Assembly: GCA_030280995.1 (NCBI GenBank)
Contig: JASXTE010000010.1
Span: forward strand, 23,382,823-23,446,822
DNA: 64,000 bases
From: Hemileia vastatrix
Lineage: Eukaryota; Basidiomycota; Pucciniomycetes; Pucciniales; Zaghouaniaceae
Reading direction: 5' to 3'
The notes under the pieces were generated by a model. That model had not been told where the DNA came from. It saw only the letters and a program-made list of their open reading frames with translations, and made no database searches. Position numbers and translations under genes: made by a program. Positions 41,901 to 53,028 of this stretch are shown piece after piece; the first letter of the stretch is position 1; the number at the start of each line of letters is the position of its first letter.

Positions 41901-44104
41901 AACAGAAAGAAAAAGAAAGAATAAAAATAAAGTTGGTTGTCATGAGAAAAACGATTTTTTGTGCAAAAATGAAACAATGCTTAGAGCCAAATAAAACAAG
42001 AAATTTACGTACCACGGTCTTTCCCTTTTTTCTTACTTTTGGCCAGCTTTGTAGACAACGATGCAGATGTACTGCCGTGAGAGCTTTGCAGCTGATCATT
42101 GACGTTCGCAGACTCACAACCAATGCCAGGCTTCTTTTCTACAACAATAAAGTCGACAACGCAATTAGGGCGACAGCCAAAACGAACAAAACGAGATTCT
42201 GTGGCATACATTCTCGAATCAACGACTAATCCTAGATTTCTGATCAACCTGACAAAGGGTTTGCAAACGCCCAACAGATCGTACTGGTTTATCCTATCAG
42301 CCTTGTAAGATTCGAAATCAATGATTTGGCCTTTGACGTAATCGACGAGGGTGCCCTTGGAAATTAAAGATTGCGAAAAGGTGCCGTATGTGATAGGGCG
42401 AGTGTAAGCAGTTGCGGAAGCGTTAGCGGCGGCCATAGAAGATATAGATATGGGCTTGATATTGAGTTTGAGGGGAGAAGGGAGTTGAGTGTGACAAGAT
42501 AGGACGACAGGTCTGAAAGATTTGGTTAGATGAGTCACCAAATTCCACTGAGTTGGAGGAGAGGGAGGCTGGAATGTATTAGCCACCTTGTTTGGAAGGA
42601 GACAAGATGTGGAACTCGAGTCTGCCTGGGCTGGAGGGTGCAGTGGAGAAGGCAAGGCAGAATCAGGAAAAGAAGAAAGAAGGGGGGTTTGGGTTTCAAT
42701 AGAGGCCGTTGATATGGGCACGTTATCCACGTTATCATCATTTGCTAATGGTTCTTCCTCAAATGTAGAGCCTCTCCGCTTCCGTTTCTTCACAGTGCTA
42801 CTCGCAATAGTTTTTTCGAGCGCTGCAGAAGTGGAAGCCTTCCGTTTTGAAGTTTTGGAAGTAGATGCCTGAGGAAGAGTTGATCCGGCTCCTTGCACCA
42901 AAAAGGTTTCGAACCCTGGTGGAGGGAGGTCTTTGTTTTGTTCAACCAATATTCTTACCCTTTGGTGAAGTACGGACTCTGATATAGAAGGAGAATACTT
43001 ATTATTTTTGATAGGCGTGTACTCATATCTCCAGGGTTCATACCGATCAGCTTGATCAGCAAGCGAGGCAGATAGAGGCCCATAGAAAACTATCGATGAA
43101 GCGGAGTGATCTAATGGGGGCAAAGCAGCCTCGCCCACATCAGTGGGCCGACGAAGCGTTTTTCGGGAGTTTGGCTCAGAGGTTTGTTCAGGAGATTGAT
43201 GTCGTTGGCTTTGTGTAGTAGGTCCAAATATATTGGGATGATCTTGTGAATGCAAATTGGGAAGAGTGGTAGACGCCGAAGTTGATAAAAGACGTGCTCT
43301 TTTGGTGGGTTTTTTCGCAGGAAGGCCGATGGATGAATGAGTAGGATAGGATGAAGATATTTGTGGCGATATAGCGGCTGAAGGTTGTTGCGTAGAAGAG
43401 TTTTGTTCGCGAGACTGAAAGGTAGCAGGAGATAGGATAGAAACAGATAAGAATGGAAGCGCCAGAGAAATAGGAGAAAAATGACCAAGTCAATGAAAAG
43501 ACCGACTGGATTACTATGGGAATGAGTGCCGCTGGGGTGGGAGTGGGATAAAGAATCTGAAGAACGAGAAATAGAGACAGTAGATGAGTGGATTGGCCAA
43601 AAAGTAAGACGCTTTAAATTAGAAAGACATAGATGACCTTGATCGTCTTCCCTCCTCATTCGATCACGCTGAATGGACTGGGCAATCGAGATGCGAGCCT
43701 TGAGCTCGAGTCTTCTAGTTAATGAGGGTTCGCATTCATCACAGAAATAGGTTTCAGGAACCTGAGAAAGGGAGGAACAGTTATTTTAAAGTCAATGAAA
43801 ATATGAGAAATAGGATAGAAAAGAATAGCGTTACTTGTTCCGGATGAATATTGACGCAAGCAGCATGCTGCCATACTTCACACTGTTCACACTGGATAGT
43901 GAAGCCATCATCGGACGTAAAGGAGCAAATACATCGAATGATGCCTTCGTCTGCCTGGTTGGAAGGAGGAGGGGAATGAGCGTTTATTGAAAGTGATGGA
44001 GGGGGAAAGAAAAGATGGGCCAAATCAGAGCGAGTGGGACGAACCAAGTTGTTGTTGCTGCTGCTGCTACTTTCATTATAATTATAATTATAATTATTAT
44101 TATT

Positions 44105-44138
<34 letters not shown>

Positions 44139-44305
44139 TTGTGATTATGATTATTGTTTTTAGTATTTCTATTATTTTGCTTGTTGTTGTTGTGGTTAAT
44201 ATTTATATTGTCAGTATCAGAGGGACTTTGAGAAGTGGCAGGAAGAGGATGTTGATGCAGCGGATGAGAAGAAGGCAGATGAGTGAAATGGGATCTCTCA
44301 CTCAT
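35920..44305 (-). CDS. SET3: Set3-like PHD-SET domain chromatin protein
   Basis: Model of seven exons on the minus strand: 44305-43835, 43761-43507, 43414-42013, 41871-38512, 38391-37168, 37059-36256 and 36137-35920. Total is about 2577 codons; the introns are 73-141 bp and phase-consistent. The start at 44305 follows similarity; upstream in-frame Met codons (44410, 44485) are possible. The PHD finger spans exons 1-2: '[22 protein letters not shown]', then 'HAAC', then 'FCDEC'. The SET domain (about residues 595-765) spans exons 3-4: '[16 protein letters not shown]', then 'FAIFAAQDI', '[11 protein letters not shown]'. The usual NHSCxPN and GEEL.xDY motifs are altered as in Set3/Set4/MLL5 proteins, so it is probably a scaffold in a histone deacetylase complex, not a methyltransferase. 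The remaining 1800 residues are disordered (Ser/Pro/acidic), ending in an RG-rich tail. Confidence 0.85.
44053..44136. repeat. Microsatellite coding poly-Asn
   Basis: Trinucleotide and hexanucleotide runs (TTG)n, (ATT)n and (TATAAT)n. On the minus strand they encode Ser, Asn/Tyr and about 15 consecutive Asn residues in exon 1 of the PHD-SET gene, just before the PHD finger. Length is likely variable between strains. Confidence 0.9.
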
Positions 44306-44617
44306 CTGTTGTGGGGTGTTCTTGGACCTGTTGCTTGCTGGCGTGTTGGCGTGGGTTGAGCGCTGGGCAGAAATAGGCCGGGCAGAGAGAAAAAGATGGC
44401 AGCAGCGCATCTTGCATAGCCCATAATGCATAGCGCATACACCCTGCATGCGCCCCCGCACTTGCTTTTTTTCACCTGCATACATCCATGCCCACCACTC
44501 TCTCCCCCCGCCAGATGCTGGACTCTCTTCCTGAGGTCAACTTCTCTGGTCTGCCTCTTTCCTGCTCCTTCCCTCTCCACAAAACACCCCATTCACTCTC
44601 TTTCTTCTCCAGCACCC
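44306..44617. promoter_or_regulatory. Divergent intergenic region of PHD-SET gene and Dus4
   Basis: About 310 bp separates the two opposite starts, so both promoters must share it (or overlap the 5' UTRs). It is C/T-rich near the Dus side (44550-44612). No clear TATA box. A pyrimidine tract ending in CCAG just before the Dus ATG (44612) could be a 3' splice site of an unseen 5' exon. Confidence 0.5.
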
Positions 44618-46318
44618 ATGGTCAGATACTCCAAACTTCAATTCAGGCAACTGGTGGCTTCTTATAACACCCATGTCACTTTTACTCCCATGATCCTGTC
44701 TCTCTTTCCCTTCTACCCCCCTTCCCTGTTCTCCCTCTCTGTCTTTATCTTCCCAACCCTAACTACCCTCAATCCCATTCACTTCTGTCTTACAGCGCAA
44801 AAGAATTCTCTCTCTCTCAAAAAGCCCGCTCATCTGATTTCTCAACTAATCATTTCGAACGCGCTTCATTCCCCTCCCCGCTTCCTTCCTCTCCACCTTA
44901 CTCTGGTGCTATGGTCACCCAGTTCGGTGCTAATGATCCTTTTTATCTGGCTACTGCTTCAGAATTAGTTATGCCGTGCTTTTGTTTTCCTTATCCTTCA
45001 ATCTTTCAAGTTTTTTTATCTTGTTGTTGTCATCTCATCTTTCCTTCTTTATTCTTTCCTTCAGGTATACAGATGGCATTGACATTAATTGTGGGTGTCC
45101 TCAATCTTGGGCCTATAAAGATGGCATTGGTTCCGCACTCTTAAGAAATGTAGATATCTTATTTATTGTTATCCTTCACCGTTTCTCTTCTCACTATTTA
45201 TTTACTTCCTCTCTTTATGGTTAGCCTGAATTAGTCAGGTCTCTCGTGCGTGCTGTCCAAGAACGTTGTGGCTATTCATTTTCTGTCTCAATAAAAATCA
45301 GATTAGACAATAATCAAAAGTAGTTTTCGTCTTTTTTTTTTTTTTCTTTTTTCTTTTTTTATTGTTGTTGTTAACACTCATCCTTGACTATGCATTTCAT
45401 GGGTGAAAATTTATCTAGATGCACATCTCAGCTCATACGCACTGCAACAAACATTGGGGTATCATTCATTACTGTTCATGGTCGTACCCGTCATCAGGCT
45501 AGCACAGAGCCGGTTTCATTATCAGGGATAACGTTTGCTGCTCAAGAAGCCTCCACTGGTTCAAATGGAGGTGTACCGGTGGTTGCAAATGGTGATGTTT
45601 TCAGCTTAGAAGATGCTCAAACTATTCGTGAAACTTGTGGTGTTCGAGGTATCATGAGTGCCCGTGGTTTACTTGAAAATCCAGCATTGTTTGCTGGATA
45701 CAATCGCATTCCTTTGGAGGGGATTCAGGTTAGCATTCAACTCTGTTCACTATCTTGGGAATGTCTTTCTGATATTTGCATTTCTTTTTTCTTCTTTTTA
45801 TTCAGCGTTTTCTTGCTATTTCTGCTCAAACTGGCCTTATCTTTCCACTTTATCATCGACACTTAGCTTACATGCTTGATCGTTGGTTTAGTGATCGTGA
45901 AGAGAGAAAATATTTCAATTCTCTGGCTAGTTATGCTGGTGTTCTTGATTATTTGGAGGTATCAGTTTTTCATTGTTTTTTTTTTTTTTTTTTTTTTTGT
46001 CATTAAAATACAGCCGAAAAGGTATTTAATCATGTGGTTTGTCTTATAATTTTTTATTGGTGAATTAGGATACCTTTTCCATTACGCCTGTAAACCAAAT
46101 ACTTACTGGATTACAAAATGACACCTTTTCAAATTAAATCCACCATCATGATATGAATAATCCTTATTCTTATTATTGTAAACTAGTTTGGTTTTACTGA
46201 AGAGCGTCGCGAGGTAGGAAGATGTTGTATTGAGCTTATGGGAGAGTTTTGTTTTTGTGAAAATATGACTCAAAGTAATGGAATATCAATGGACAAGAGC
46301 CATAGTATATCAAACTAG
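44618..46318 (+). CDS. DUS4: tRNA-dihydrouridine synthase, Dus4 type
   Basis: Flavin enzyme that reduces specific uridines in the tRNA D-loop (Dus4: U20a/U20b in yeast). Exon model: 44618-44697, 44796-44975, 45065-45149, 45225-45319, 45419-45728, 45806-45958 and 46187-46318. The first five junctions follow conserved family blocks in phase; the last exon is weak. Motifs: 'MVRYSKLQFRQLV', 'TPMIL', 'VTQFGANDP', 'DINCGCPQSWAYKDGIGSAL' (catalytic Cys in GCP and substrate pocket), 'SIKIRLD', 'FITVHGRT', 'VVANGDV' and 'ARGLLENPALF' (FMN phosphate binding). The TIM barrel is followed by the helical tRNA-binding domain ('FLAISAQTG...YMLDRW'). The 'CGCPQSWA' wording favours Dus4. The N-terminus may have a further upstream exon. 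The poly-T tract at 45331-45360 is intronic. Confidence 0.88.
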
Positions 46319-46530
46319 TCATAAGGGGAGTCACCAGTTTCATTTATTTTTTAGTATGGAACATTATTATAAAACTGGTTGGTATCTGGTTGGTAGCAAC
46401 TCTCCCTCTCATTTGGAAAAAAAGGCAAGCACTTACTAGCAGGTGTCTCCCCCCCCCCCCCCCCCTCATTGAATTACCATAGTTCAGTCAGGGATAGGAA
46501 CCTGTTAGTAGGTACCAGGTGTACTTTTGT

Positions 46531-46589
<59 letters not shown>

Positions 46590-47298
46590 TTCAAAATATA
46601 ATTGAAATGAGTTCAATTTCATAAAGGAAGGTAAAATAAAATACACACTTATCAAATGGGTATGTAGTGTACCTAAACCTGTTTGCTATTCATTTAGGGT
46701 GTACTTTACAATTATTTATTGGGTAGGTAGTGTACTCCTCTCAATGTGAGTTTACAAGGTGGGTATGTGGTGTACCCCACTCTCAATGTTTTAAAAGGTG
46801 GGTTATGCTACATACCCAACCCTGTTTGTTATTCCTTCAAACTGTAAGTACCTTTGACTTATAAATTGAGTATACAATATACCCCTCTCAATAAAAAGGA
46901 TAATTTGATTTTGCTCTTAAATTATCATCAGATTTCAAAGTCCTTTTCCATGCATCATGAACATATATTGGGTTGAATGTTGTCCCCATTCCTTAAGGGC
47001 ATCTCTACCATTGTGTTGGTAACACCCCACTCCATGCATACTTAACTATTACTTTGATGCATATTTCAGCACCATGTCATTTACACCTCACATTAGCTAT
47101 TCATTTCAGTAAATGTTGGGTACAAGTAAGTATATATACTCACAGATACTTACTTTGGGTCATTAAATCACACCTCTCCCTGCCAATTTTTTTTTCCATT
47201 TTGCATTGCTCATCACACCACGGACAAACAGCTGACATATCCACCACTACATCAGTGCAACATAGCAGAAAGGTATTTCAAAATCTGGTCTGCTTGTA
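46319..47298. other. Intergenic with microsatellites and imperfect repeats
   Basis: No gene seen. It has a poly-C run (46449-46466), a (TA)n run (46533-46587) and a loose series of 'gggta(t/g)gtagtgtac'-like repeats between 46650 and 46900. The right half may be retrotransposon debris. Confidence 0.6.
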
Positions 47299-47471
47299 AT
47301 AGTATGTTAGTAACAGAACTCTGAGAAAAATCACAAATGCATTACTCTACCTGTAATAGTACATCAGTGACAGAATTACGAGAAGAGTTGGAGTTATTCA
47401 GACGCACTATCACAGTCTGTATACAATAAGTCACATAGTAGCTAAGTTATCATATGTCTAAGCACATAACA
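47299..47471 (-). repeat. Ty1/copia 3' LTR fragment
   Basis: The complement starts TGTTATGTGCTTAGACATATG immediately after a purine run (complement of 47472-47479, TGGGGGGC), the expected polypurine tract and LTR start. The left boundary is uncertain. A 'ctgtaatagtac/ttgtaatagtat' motif occurs twice (47293 and 47351), either of which could be the LTR end. Confidence 0.55.
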
Positions 47472-47683
47472 GCCCCCCACTTTGCTACCAATGTGGAAAT
47501 GGAAATGAAAGAAAAGAAATATAAAAGAAAATGCAACAGTATGAAGAGATTAAGTAACACCCAGTTGACCTTGTTTGTCTACAGTTAATATTGGTCCAAC
47601 ATTTTTTGTTAACATATCTGAACACTTTTTTGAACCCAGAACCCACTCTAAAAGCATATTTTTCTTGTATAATTGTTCATTTA

Positions 47684-48891
47684 CTAAGAAAAAAATACAT
47701 GTCTGAGTGCCTTGTTCTGTTTGTTAGATGGGTTGTTCTTTGCTGAGGCAACTTCAATTTCATTATTGCACCTTAGAAAAACACCAGAAAGGGGTCCAAA
47801 GATATCAGAAAGTAAGTTCTGTATCCAAATGCCCTTCTTAGTAGCCTGGCACATTGCTATACACTCTTCAAAACAAGTCAAGTCTACCATAGTGGTTTGT
47901 CTTTTGGATGAACAAAGAATTGGACAGCCATTGAGAAAAAGGATGTGGCCACTGGTTGACTGTGCATACTCACCACCCCATGATGCATCTGAATACATTA
48001 CCCATTCAGGAGTTGGTGACAAGTTTGGGTAAAGTGTAGTTTTAAATCTTTAGTAGCTTCTAGATATTTCAGTAAGTGAGTGAGTGCCTTCCAATGGTGA
48101 TCTAAGGGCTTAGATGAAAGGTGTGCTAAGAAATTGACTGCAAAAGATAAATCTGGGTGAGTAGCTATTGCAATATAGTTGAGGCTTCTAATAATTGAGA
48201 GGTATTCAGTTGATTTGACACCCACATCATATGGTTTTGCTGAACCCAGTTTGAGATCTGAGGTTAAAGGCATCTTAGTCTTCAATCTTCCCTGATTGTG
48301 GTCTTCTAAAACTTTTCAAATTAACCTGTGACAGTCCAATTCAAAACCTCTTCAAACTCATTTAACCCCCATACTGAAAATACCTTCCAACTTCTCCAAC
48401 CATTTCACCTCTAGCCCCCCATCAAGCCCCTATACCAAATCCTGTAAAACCTCTTCACTACTGCCTGTCACCACCCTATCATCCACATTTAACCACACCA
48501 CACCAGTTGATTTCTTGTTTTTGAGAACATATAAGCTTGTGTCATATTGACTTTCCATGAAACTCAAGGACTTAAGTTTGTCAGAAATATGTAACCACCA
48601 GCACCTGGCAGCCTTTTTTGTGCCATAGAGTGCCTTATGTAGCTTCAACACATTACCTGTTTTATTTATTTTTATCCCAGGGGACACTTCAATCCATAGG
48701 TCTTTGTCTATGTCGCTGTGCAAGTAGACAGCAGTGACATCAAAAGACCAAACTTTCCATCCATGCATAGCAGCTAGCATAAGAAGGATCTTTTGGGACA
48801 CAAAAGTAGCAATTGGTGCAAATGTGTCTTTATAGTCTATGCCAAATCTTTGCCTAAATACTTTTGTAAAAAAAAAAGTCTTGTATTTCAA
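47684..48891 (-). pseudogene. Ty1/copia Pol remnant: RT and RNase H
   Basis: Minus strand. RT part (48430-48891): 'FRQRFGIDYKDTFAPIA', 'FDVTAVYLHSDIDKDLWIE', 'LYGTKKAARCWW' and the catalytic block 'VWLNVDDRVV' (xVDD). Then 'SEYLSIIRSLNYIAIATHPDLSFAV' (47998-48285, written Thr-Glu here). RNase H (47684-48022): 'MYSDASWGGEYAQSTSGHILF' and 'NKQNKALRHVFF'. The order and motifs are typical of Ty1/copia, not gypsy. Frames break around 48290-48430, and the upstream part is joined to integrase at 49171. Confidence 0.88.
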
Positions 48892-49170
48892 AAGAGCTCA
48901 AGAAGGTGAGTTTTTTAAAGAGAAACCCCATTTACCTTTAAGTGGAGTAATATCTGGGGGTGCGGGTACTTCAGATCAAAATTTTAGACAGGACACGTTT
49001 TTCATTTTACTATTACATGCTTCCTTCCATTTGTAAGCCTCCTTGAATTTCATTGCTTGTGTGAAGCTGCTAGGAATGGGTATAGAAGAGTGAGAAGTAG
49101 TACAATGCATCAATTTGAGGGCCTCATCTTGACTGTTGATAATTTCTTCAGTTGTGAAGTCCCCAAAAGA

Positions 49171-49555
49171 TCATGATTTAAGGATGGATTCTAAAGAGCC
49201 TTTTGATTGACACACAGGATTTTCACAAGATAGTTTGATGGCTTCAAAATTGCTATTAGAAAACTTGGCCATTTCAGATTCAAAAAGGCATCCGCTTTCT
49301 TGCTGCCAAAATAACCATCCATAATTGTTACTGGAGTAACCCACCACCTGGAATTCAATAGCCTGATTGTCAATTTTTGTCCTAATTTCTTTATGGACAT
49401 GTACAAAAGCCTTTTCACAAAACGTACATAGATTATTAAAAATAGGCTTGGTGCAAAAAACAATTTCAAGTGGGGTAGAATCTGTAACTTTGGTGTGAGG
49501 AAGTCGGTTGTGGATAATCAAAGCCCATTGATAGGCAAGTCCCCAGAGGTATTTT
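49171..49555 (-). pseudogene. Ty1/copia integrase C-terminal part
   Basis: Minus strand: 'YLWGLAYQWALIIHNRLPHT' followed by 'STPLEIVFCTKP', then 'FQVVGYSSNNYGWLFW'. This is the end of the integrase core and the GKGY-like C-terminal region of copia elements. The catalytic core upstream is missing: the similarity stops near 49560, where a plus-strand LTR of another element begins. Confidence 0.8.
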
Positions 49556-49559
49556 GGAA

Positions 49560-49872
49560 GCCTTTAATGATTTGGTTGAGAGGTGAGAAGGAGGACCACT
49601 ATGGGCACTATGTATTATAAAGAGGCAGAAAAGTGGGTATTGCATAAGGGGGCTATATGGGGAAAGAACTGCAGAGAACTCCTCATTGGACAACTTATAT
49701 AGTAATCCAGTTACGTCTTAATCTCACTTCTGTATCAGCATAGTCAGTCCTGCCTCCCTGTTGGTAACCCAAAAATAGTCAGTCTATTTAGTCTTGATGC
49801 TTAGTAGCATAGTCAGTCCCATCCCAGGATAGCATCAGTGCTAGTAGTAGTCTATCTTCTTAGGTCCTAACA
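49560..49872 (+). repeat. Candidate LTR 3' part of element F
   Basis: TATTATAAAGAGG (about 49612) looks like an LTR promoter, and the segment ends CCTAACA at 49872, just upstream of a gag start (49910). The left limit is inferred from where copia similarity ends. I found no second copy in the window. Confidence 0.4.
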
Positions 49873-49909
49873 TTTTTTCCAATCTTAATTGGTGCATTAC
49901 TGAAGAACA

Positions 49910-51901
49910 ATGAATCCCTCATGTCAACCTGATGCAGAAAACCTTGCCGAAATGCAAGAAAAAAACACCAGAATCATGGAATTTCTAGCAGAGGAAAGGC
50001 CCTCATATTGTGGCCCCACTGAAGCTGAGGCACAGGCACCACCTACAACACCAGTGCTACTTATCAAAGGCCCAAAGATTGCAATCCCAGAAATCTTCAA
50101 TGGAAAATAAGGTCCCCAAGCATATCAGTATGTGTCACAGGTAAACCTCTAGGTACTGATCAACAGGTATCATTTTCCAGACAAGCAAGCAAAAATTAGA
50201 TTTGAAATATTGTGCCTCACAGATGAGGCATTGCACTGGGCAAGGCTGTACACCAAGGTGCTCCTTGAAAACACTCAGTCAGCAACAGCATTCCACCAGT
50301 TCATGAAATAATTTGAGCTATCTTTTGGTGACCCTGGCATGACCATAACCTCAGAGCATGTGTTAAACCACTTACCCAAAAAACATTCAGTGGTGGAGTA
50401 CATGTCAGAATTCCAGGGCCACTCCAGCTACATCACAACATGGGGAAAAGGGGCACTCATGTTTCACTTCAGCAATGGGCTGTCATCAAAAATAAGAAAT
50501 GCCCTAATCAGCCACCCTTGTTCAACATCCCTCCAAGAACTCATGGAGCTGGATATTTAAGTTGATAATAAGGTTACACACCAGAAAATGGACTGTTGGA
50601 GTGGCACTTGTCAGTGGTGCAGCTACACCTCATCAAGAGGGGCCAGTGCCAGGGACCCAAATGCTATGGATATTGATGCAGTAAATGCATGTGGTGCTAG
50701 TGGAAAAAGAAGGTTATATGATGAGGAATACCAGAGGCGTATGAGAAGAGGGATGTGCCTCTGATGTGGGAGTAGTGGTCATATGGAAAGGGAGTGTAGG
50801 CAAAAAATGAGGGTTAGTGAGGTGGAGGATAGCGTAGGAAAAGTGCAGGTAAAAAACAGCACTTGGGAGTGAAGGTTGTTCCCTCCTTGAGTAGATTAGA
50901 GAGAAAAAATTAGGAAAATTTAAGAATAGAATTATCAGCATGTAAGCCACTTGAAGTAAATGATAATTGTATTACACTGAACTTGCCTTTGATGACCCTT
51001 GACACCACAAAAAATGCACAAGCCCTACTACACTGTGAGGCCACAAACTGTTTTATTTCTAACAAGTTTTTACAGAGAAATAAAAATAAAAAATAAAAAA
51101 TGGTTCAACCCAGGGGTCTAATTATCTTTGACAGATCCCCAAGTGGAAGAGGAGAAGTAAGAGAGAAGGTTTTTTGCAGATTCTGGTGTGATGGAAGGGA
51201 GTCTCAATGCAAGGCATATGTAAAAAACCTGAAGGAGCAGTATGAAATGGTACTGGGGATGACATGGCTGGACCATTATAGCCCACAAATTGACTAGAAG
51301 GAAAAGAAGGTTCAGATGGGAAGGAAAGGGGACACTGGTGCTAAAGTATGGGTCCCCTGGCCCTTTAAGGGGTCAGGGTCCTATCACGCAGGCTGGGGAT
51401 GGGTCACCAACAGGGAACTCTGGAGAGGGCCAGAGGGGAGATAAAAGGCGCCAAAAGGATGAGAAGGTGCAAAAGAGGAAGGAGAAGGAAGGAGAGAGAA
51501 AGATGGATGGCTCAGAGAAAGAATTTTCCTTGACCCTGTCGGGCAAGTCTCCTGGTGTTTTATTATCATCAGTAGACTTGCTGAAAGAGCTGACACTTTC
51601 TCTTGATGCTAAGTTTCAGGACCTGGAGGGGGCTCTGGAGGAAGAGAAGGAACTGGAATGAAATGCAACAGCATGGAATATATCTTCCAAGATTGAAGCC
51701 AAGGCCCAGCCCTCAAAGCCAACAAGAAGCCTCAAGGAAATGGTTCCTGAAGCTTATTGTGTATTCTTACCATTGTTTGAAGATGGAGAATTCAAGACCC
51801 TGCCACCTCATTGACCATAAAGATTTTTCATTGATCTTATGCCAGGTGCACCCCTCAATTAAGCTGCATAATCCCATTATCAATCTTGGAGTCAACAGCA
51901 C
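49910..51901 (+). pseudogene. Gypsy element F: gag and protease remnant
   Basis: The ATG at 49910 begins a gag of a different gypsy lineage: 'IKGPKIAIPEIFNGK', a stop at 50108, then 'LPKKHSVVEYMSEFQGHSSY' and 'LQELMELDI' (capsid). A zinc knuckle with an internal stop (C-x-*-C-GSSGHMEREC) lies near 50752-50800. At 51000-51300 are protease-like traces ('EATNCFISNKF', 'VLGMTWLDHYSPQID'). At 51290-51660 is a Lys/Glu-rich low-complexity stretch. RT, RNase H and integrase are absent: the element ends at the junction with LTR A (about 51902). Confidence 0.72.
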
Positions 51902-52355
51902 TCTAATTATGTCATGGGTTACTGGGGATATTGATGGGCATGTCTATTAGCTGGTTTGAGGTGTCATTAACTGTGTATTGGAGTGGTACATCAAGGGATT
52001 CATTAGGTAACTCAGTGTGTATAAAAGGAGGTGGTTTTTTGGGTCTTGTTTCTACATTCTTTATCATTACAATTTAAACCATATAACCAAATAAATTACA
52101 ATACACATCAATTAGTACTTTTATAAGACTTTTGAGTAGTATCTGAATTATTAAACTCTATTTTTCTACCAACTAAAAAGATTTTAAAGCCACATATAAA
52201 AATAGTGAGAATGATATTACTGAGACCTTTGTTTTGGATTATATTTTACTATTTGTTGGATTTGTACTACAGTATTCATATAGGACCATTAAAATCTTCT
52301 AGAAAACTGACCATTCAAGCTAGTTCACATCTTTGTACTTGAACTCAGCCTGACA
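51902..52355 (+). repeat. GyB 5' LTR, 5'-truncated
   Basis: Starts abruptly with 'ctaattatgtcatgggttactggg', matching the LTR at 503 and 60103, and ends 'cagcctgaca'. The TATA box is at 52020-52026. About 1 kb of LTR is missing on the left. Confidence 0.9.
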
Positions 52356-53028
52356 ATTGGGGACCTTTCCTCAAGAATTCTTTTATAATCCAGTAAGTAA
52401 AAGTTTCAAAGAAGGTACACGTAAATAAAATCCCTATAGAAATATTTGGATAATTACAACAGGTTGGGGTCACTTATATAGTGATTTCAGAAAAAGAAGC
52501 CCTGTTATATAATAAAATTGTGATATTGAATCAACAATTTTACCACTAATTTAACATATAATTTTTATTAGTGGGTCTGTCAATAGACCAATTAAATTTG
52601 TGATCTTTGCAGATAAAATTTTTTACCACTAATTTAACATAAAATTGTTATTAGTGGGAGTCTGTCAATAGACCAATTAAATTTGTGTACTTTTCAGATA
52701 ATAAAACAATTAAACTGATTAATTGTTTTATTTTAAAAAGGACTTCTGATCCCTTTCCATTGGTTTGTAATATTCATTTAATATTTGAAAAGAATCTTAC
52801 CGACAGTTGTTTTCTTTTTAAATATAAAAACACGGCTACATATTGTAGACCAGTTAAATCAAGTGACCACTTAAAAAGCATATTTGACTTTTGGCACTTA
52901 GAAATTCACTTCATACCAATAAGTAAGCAATAAAATTGTCTTCAGTGGTATTGATAAATACTGATAAAACTCCTTTTGAAGTTTTCATATCTAAACTTTC
53001 AATTCTTTAAAAGAAATTCCACGTAAAA
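52356..53028 (+). other. GyB leader with tandem hairpin duplication
   Basis: Homologous to the GyA leader. The block 'taccactaatttaacat...agaccaattaaatttgtg' occurs twice in tandem (about 52540-52605 and 52621-52687); GyA has one. 'attggggacctttcc' after the LTR is the expected primer-binding region. Confidence 0.7.

Noticed and set aside
43111..43659. 182-codon minus-strand frame overlapping the PHD-SET gene
   Set aside because: Only its first part is coding (exon 2). The rest reads through an intron and out of frame with exon 3.
50714..50950. Minus-strand 78-codon frame
   Set aside because: It is opposite the zinc-knuckle region of element F gag and shows no independent motif.
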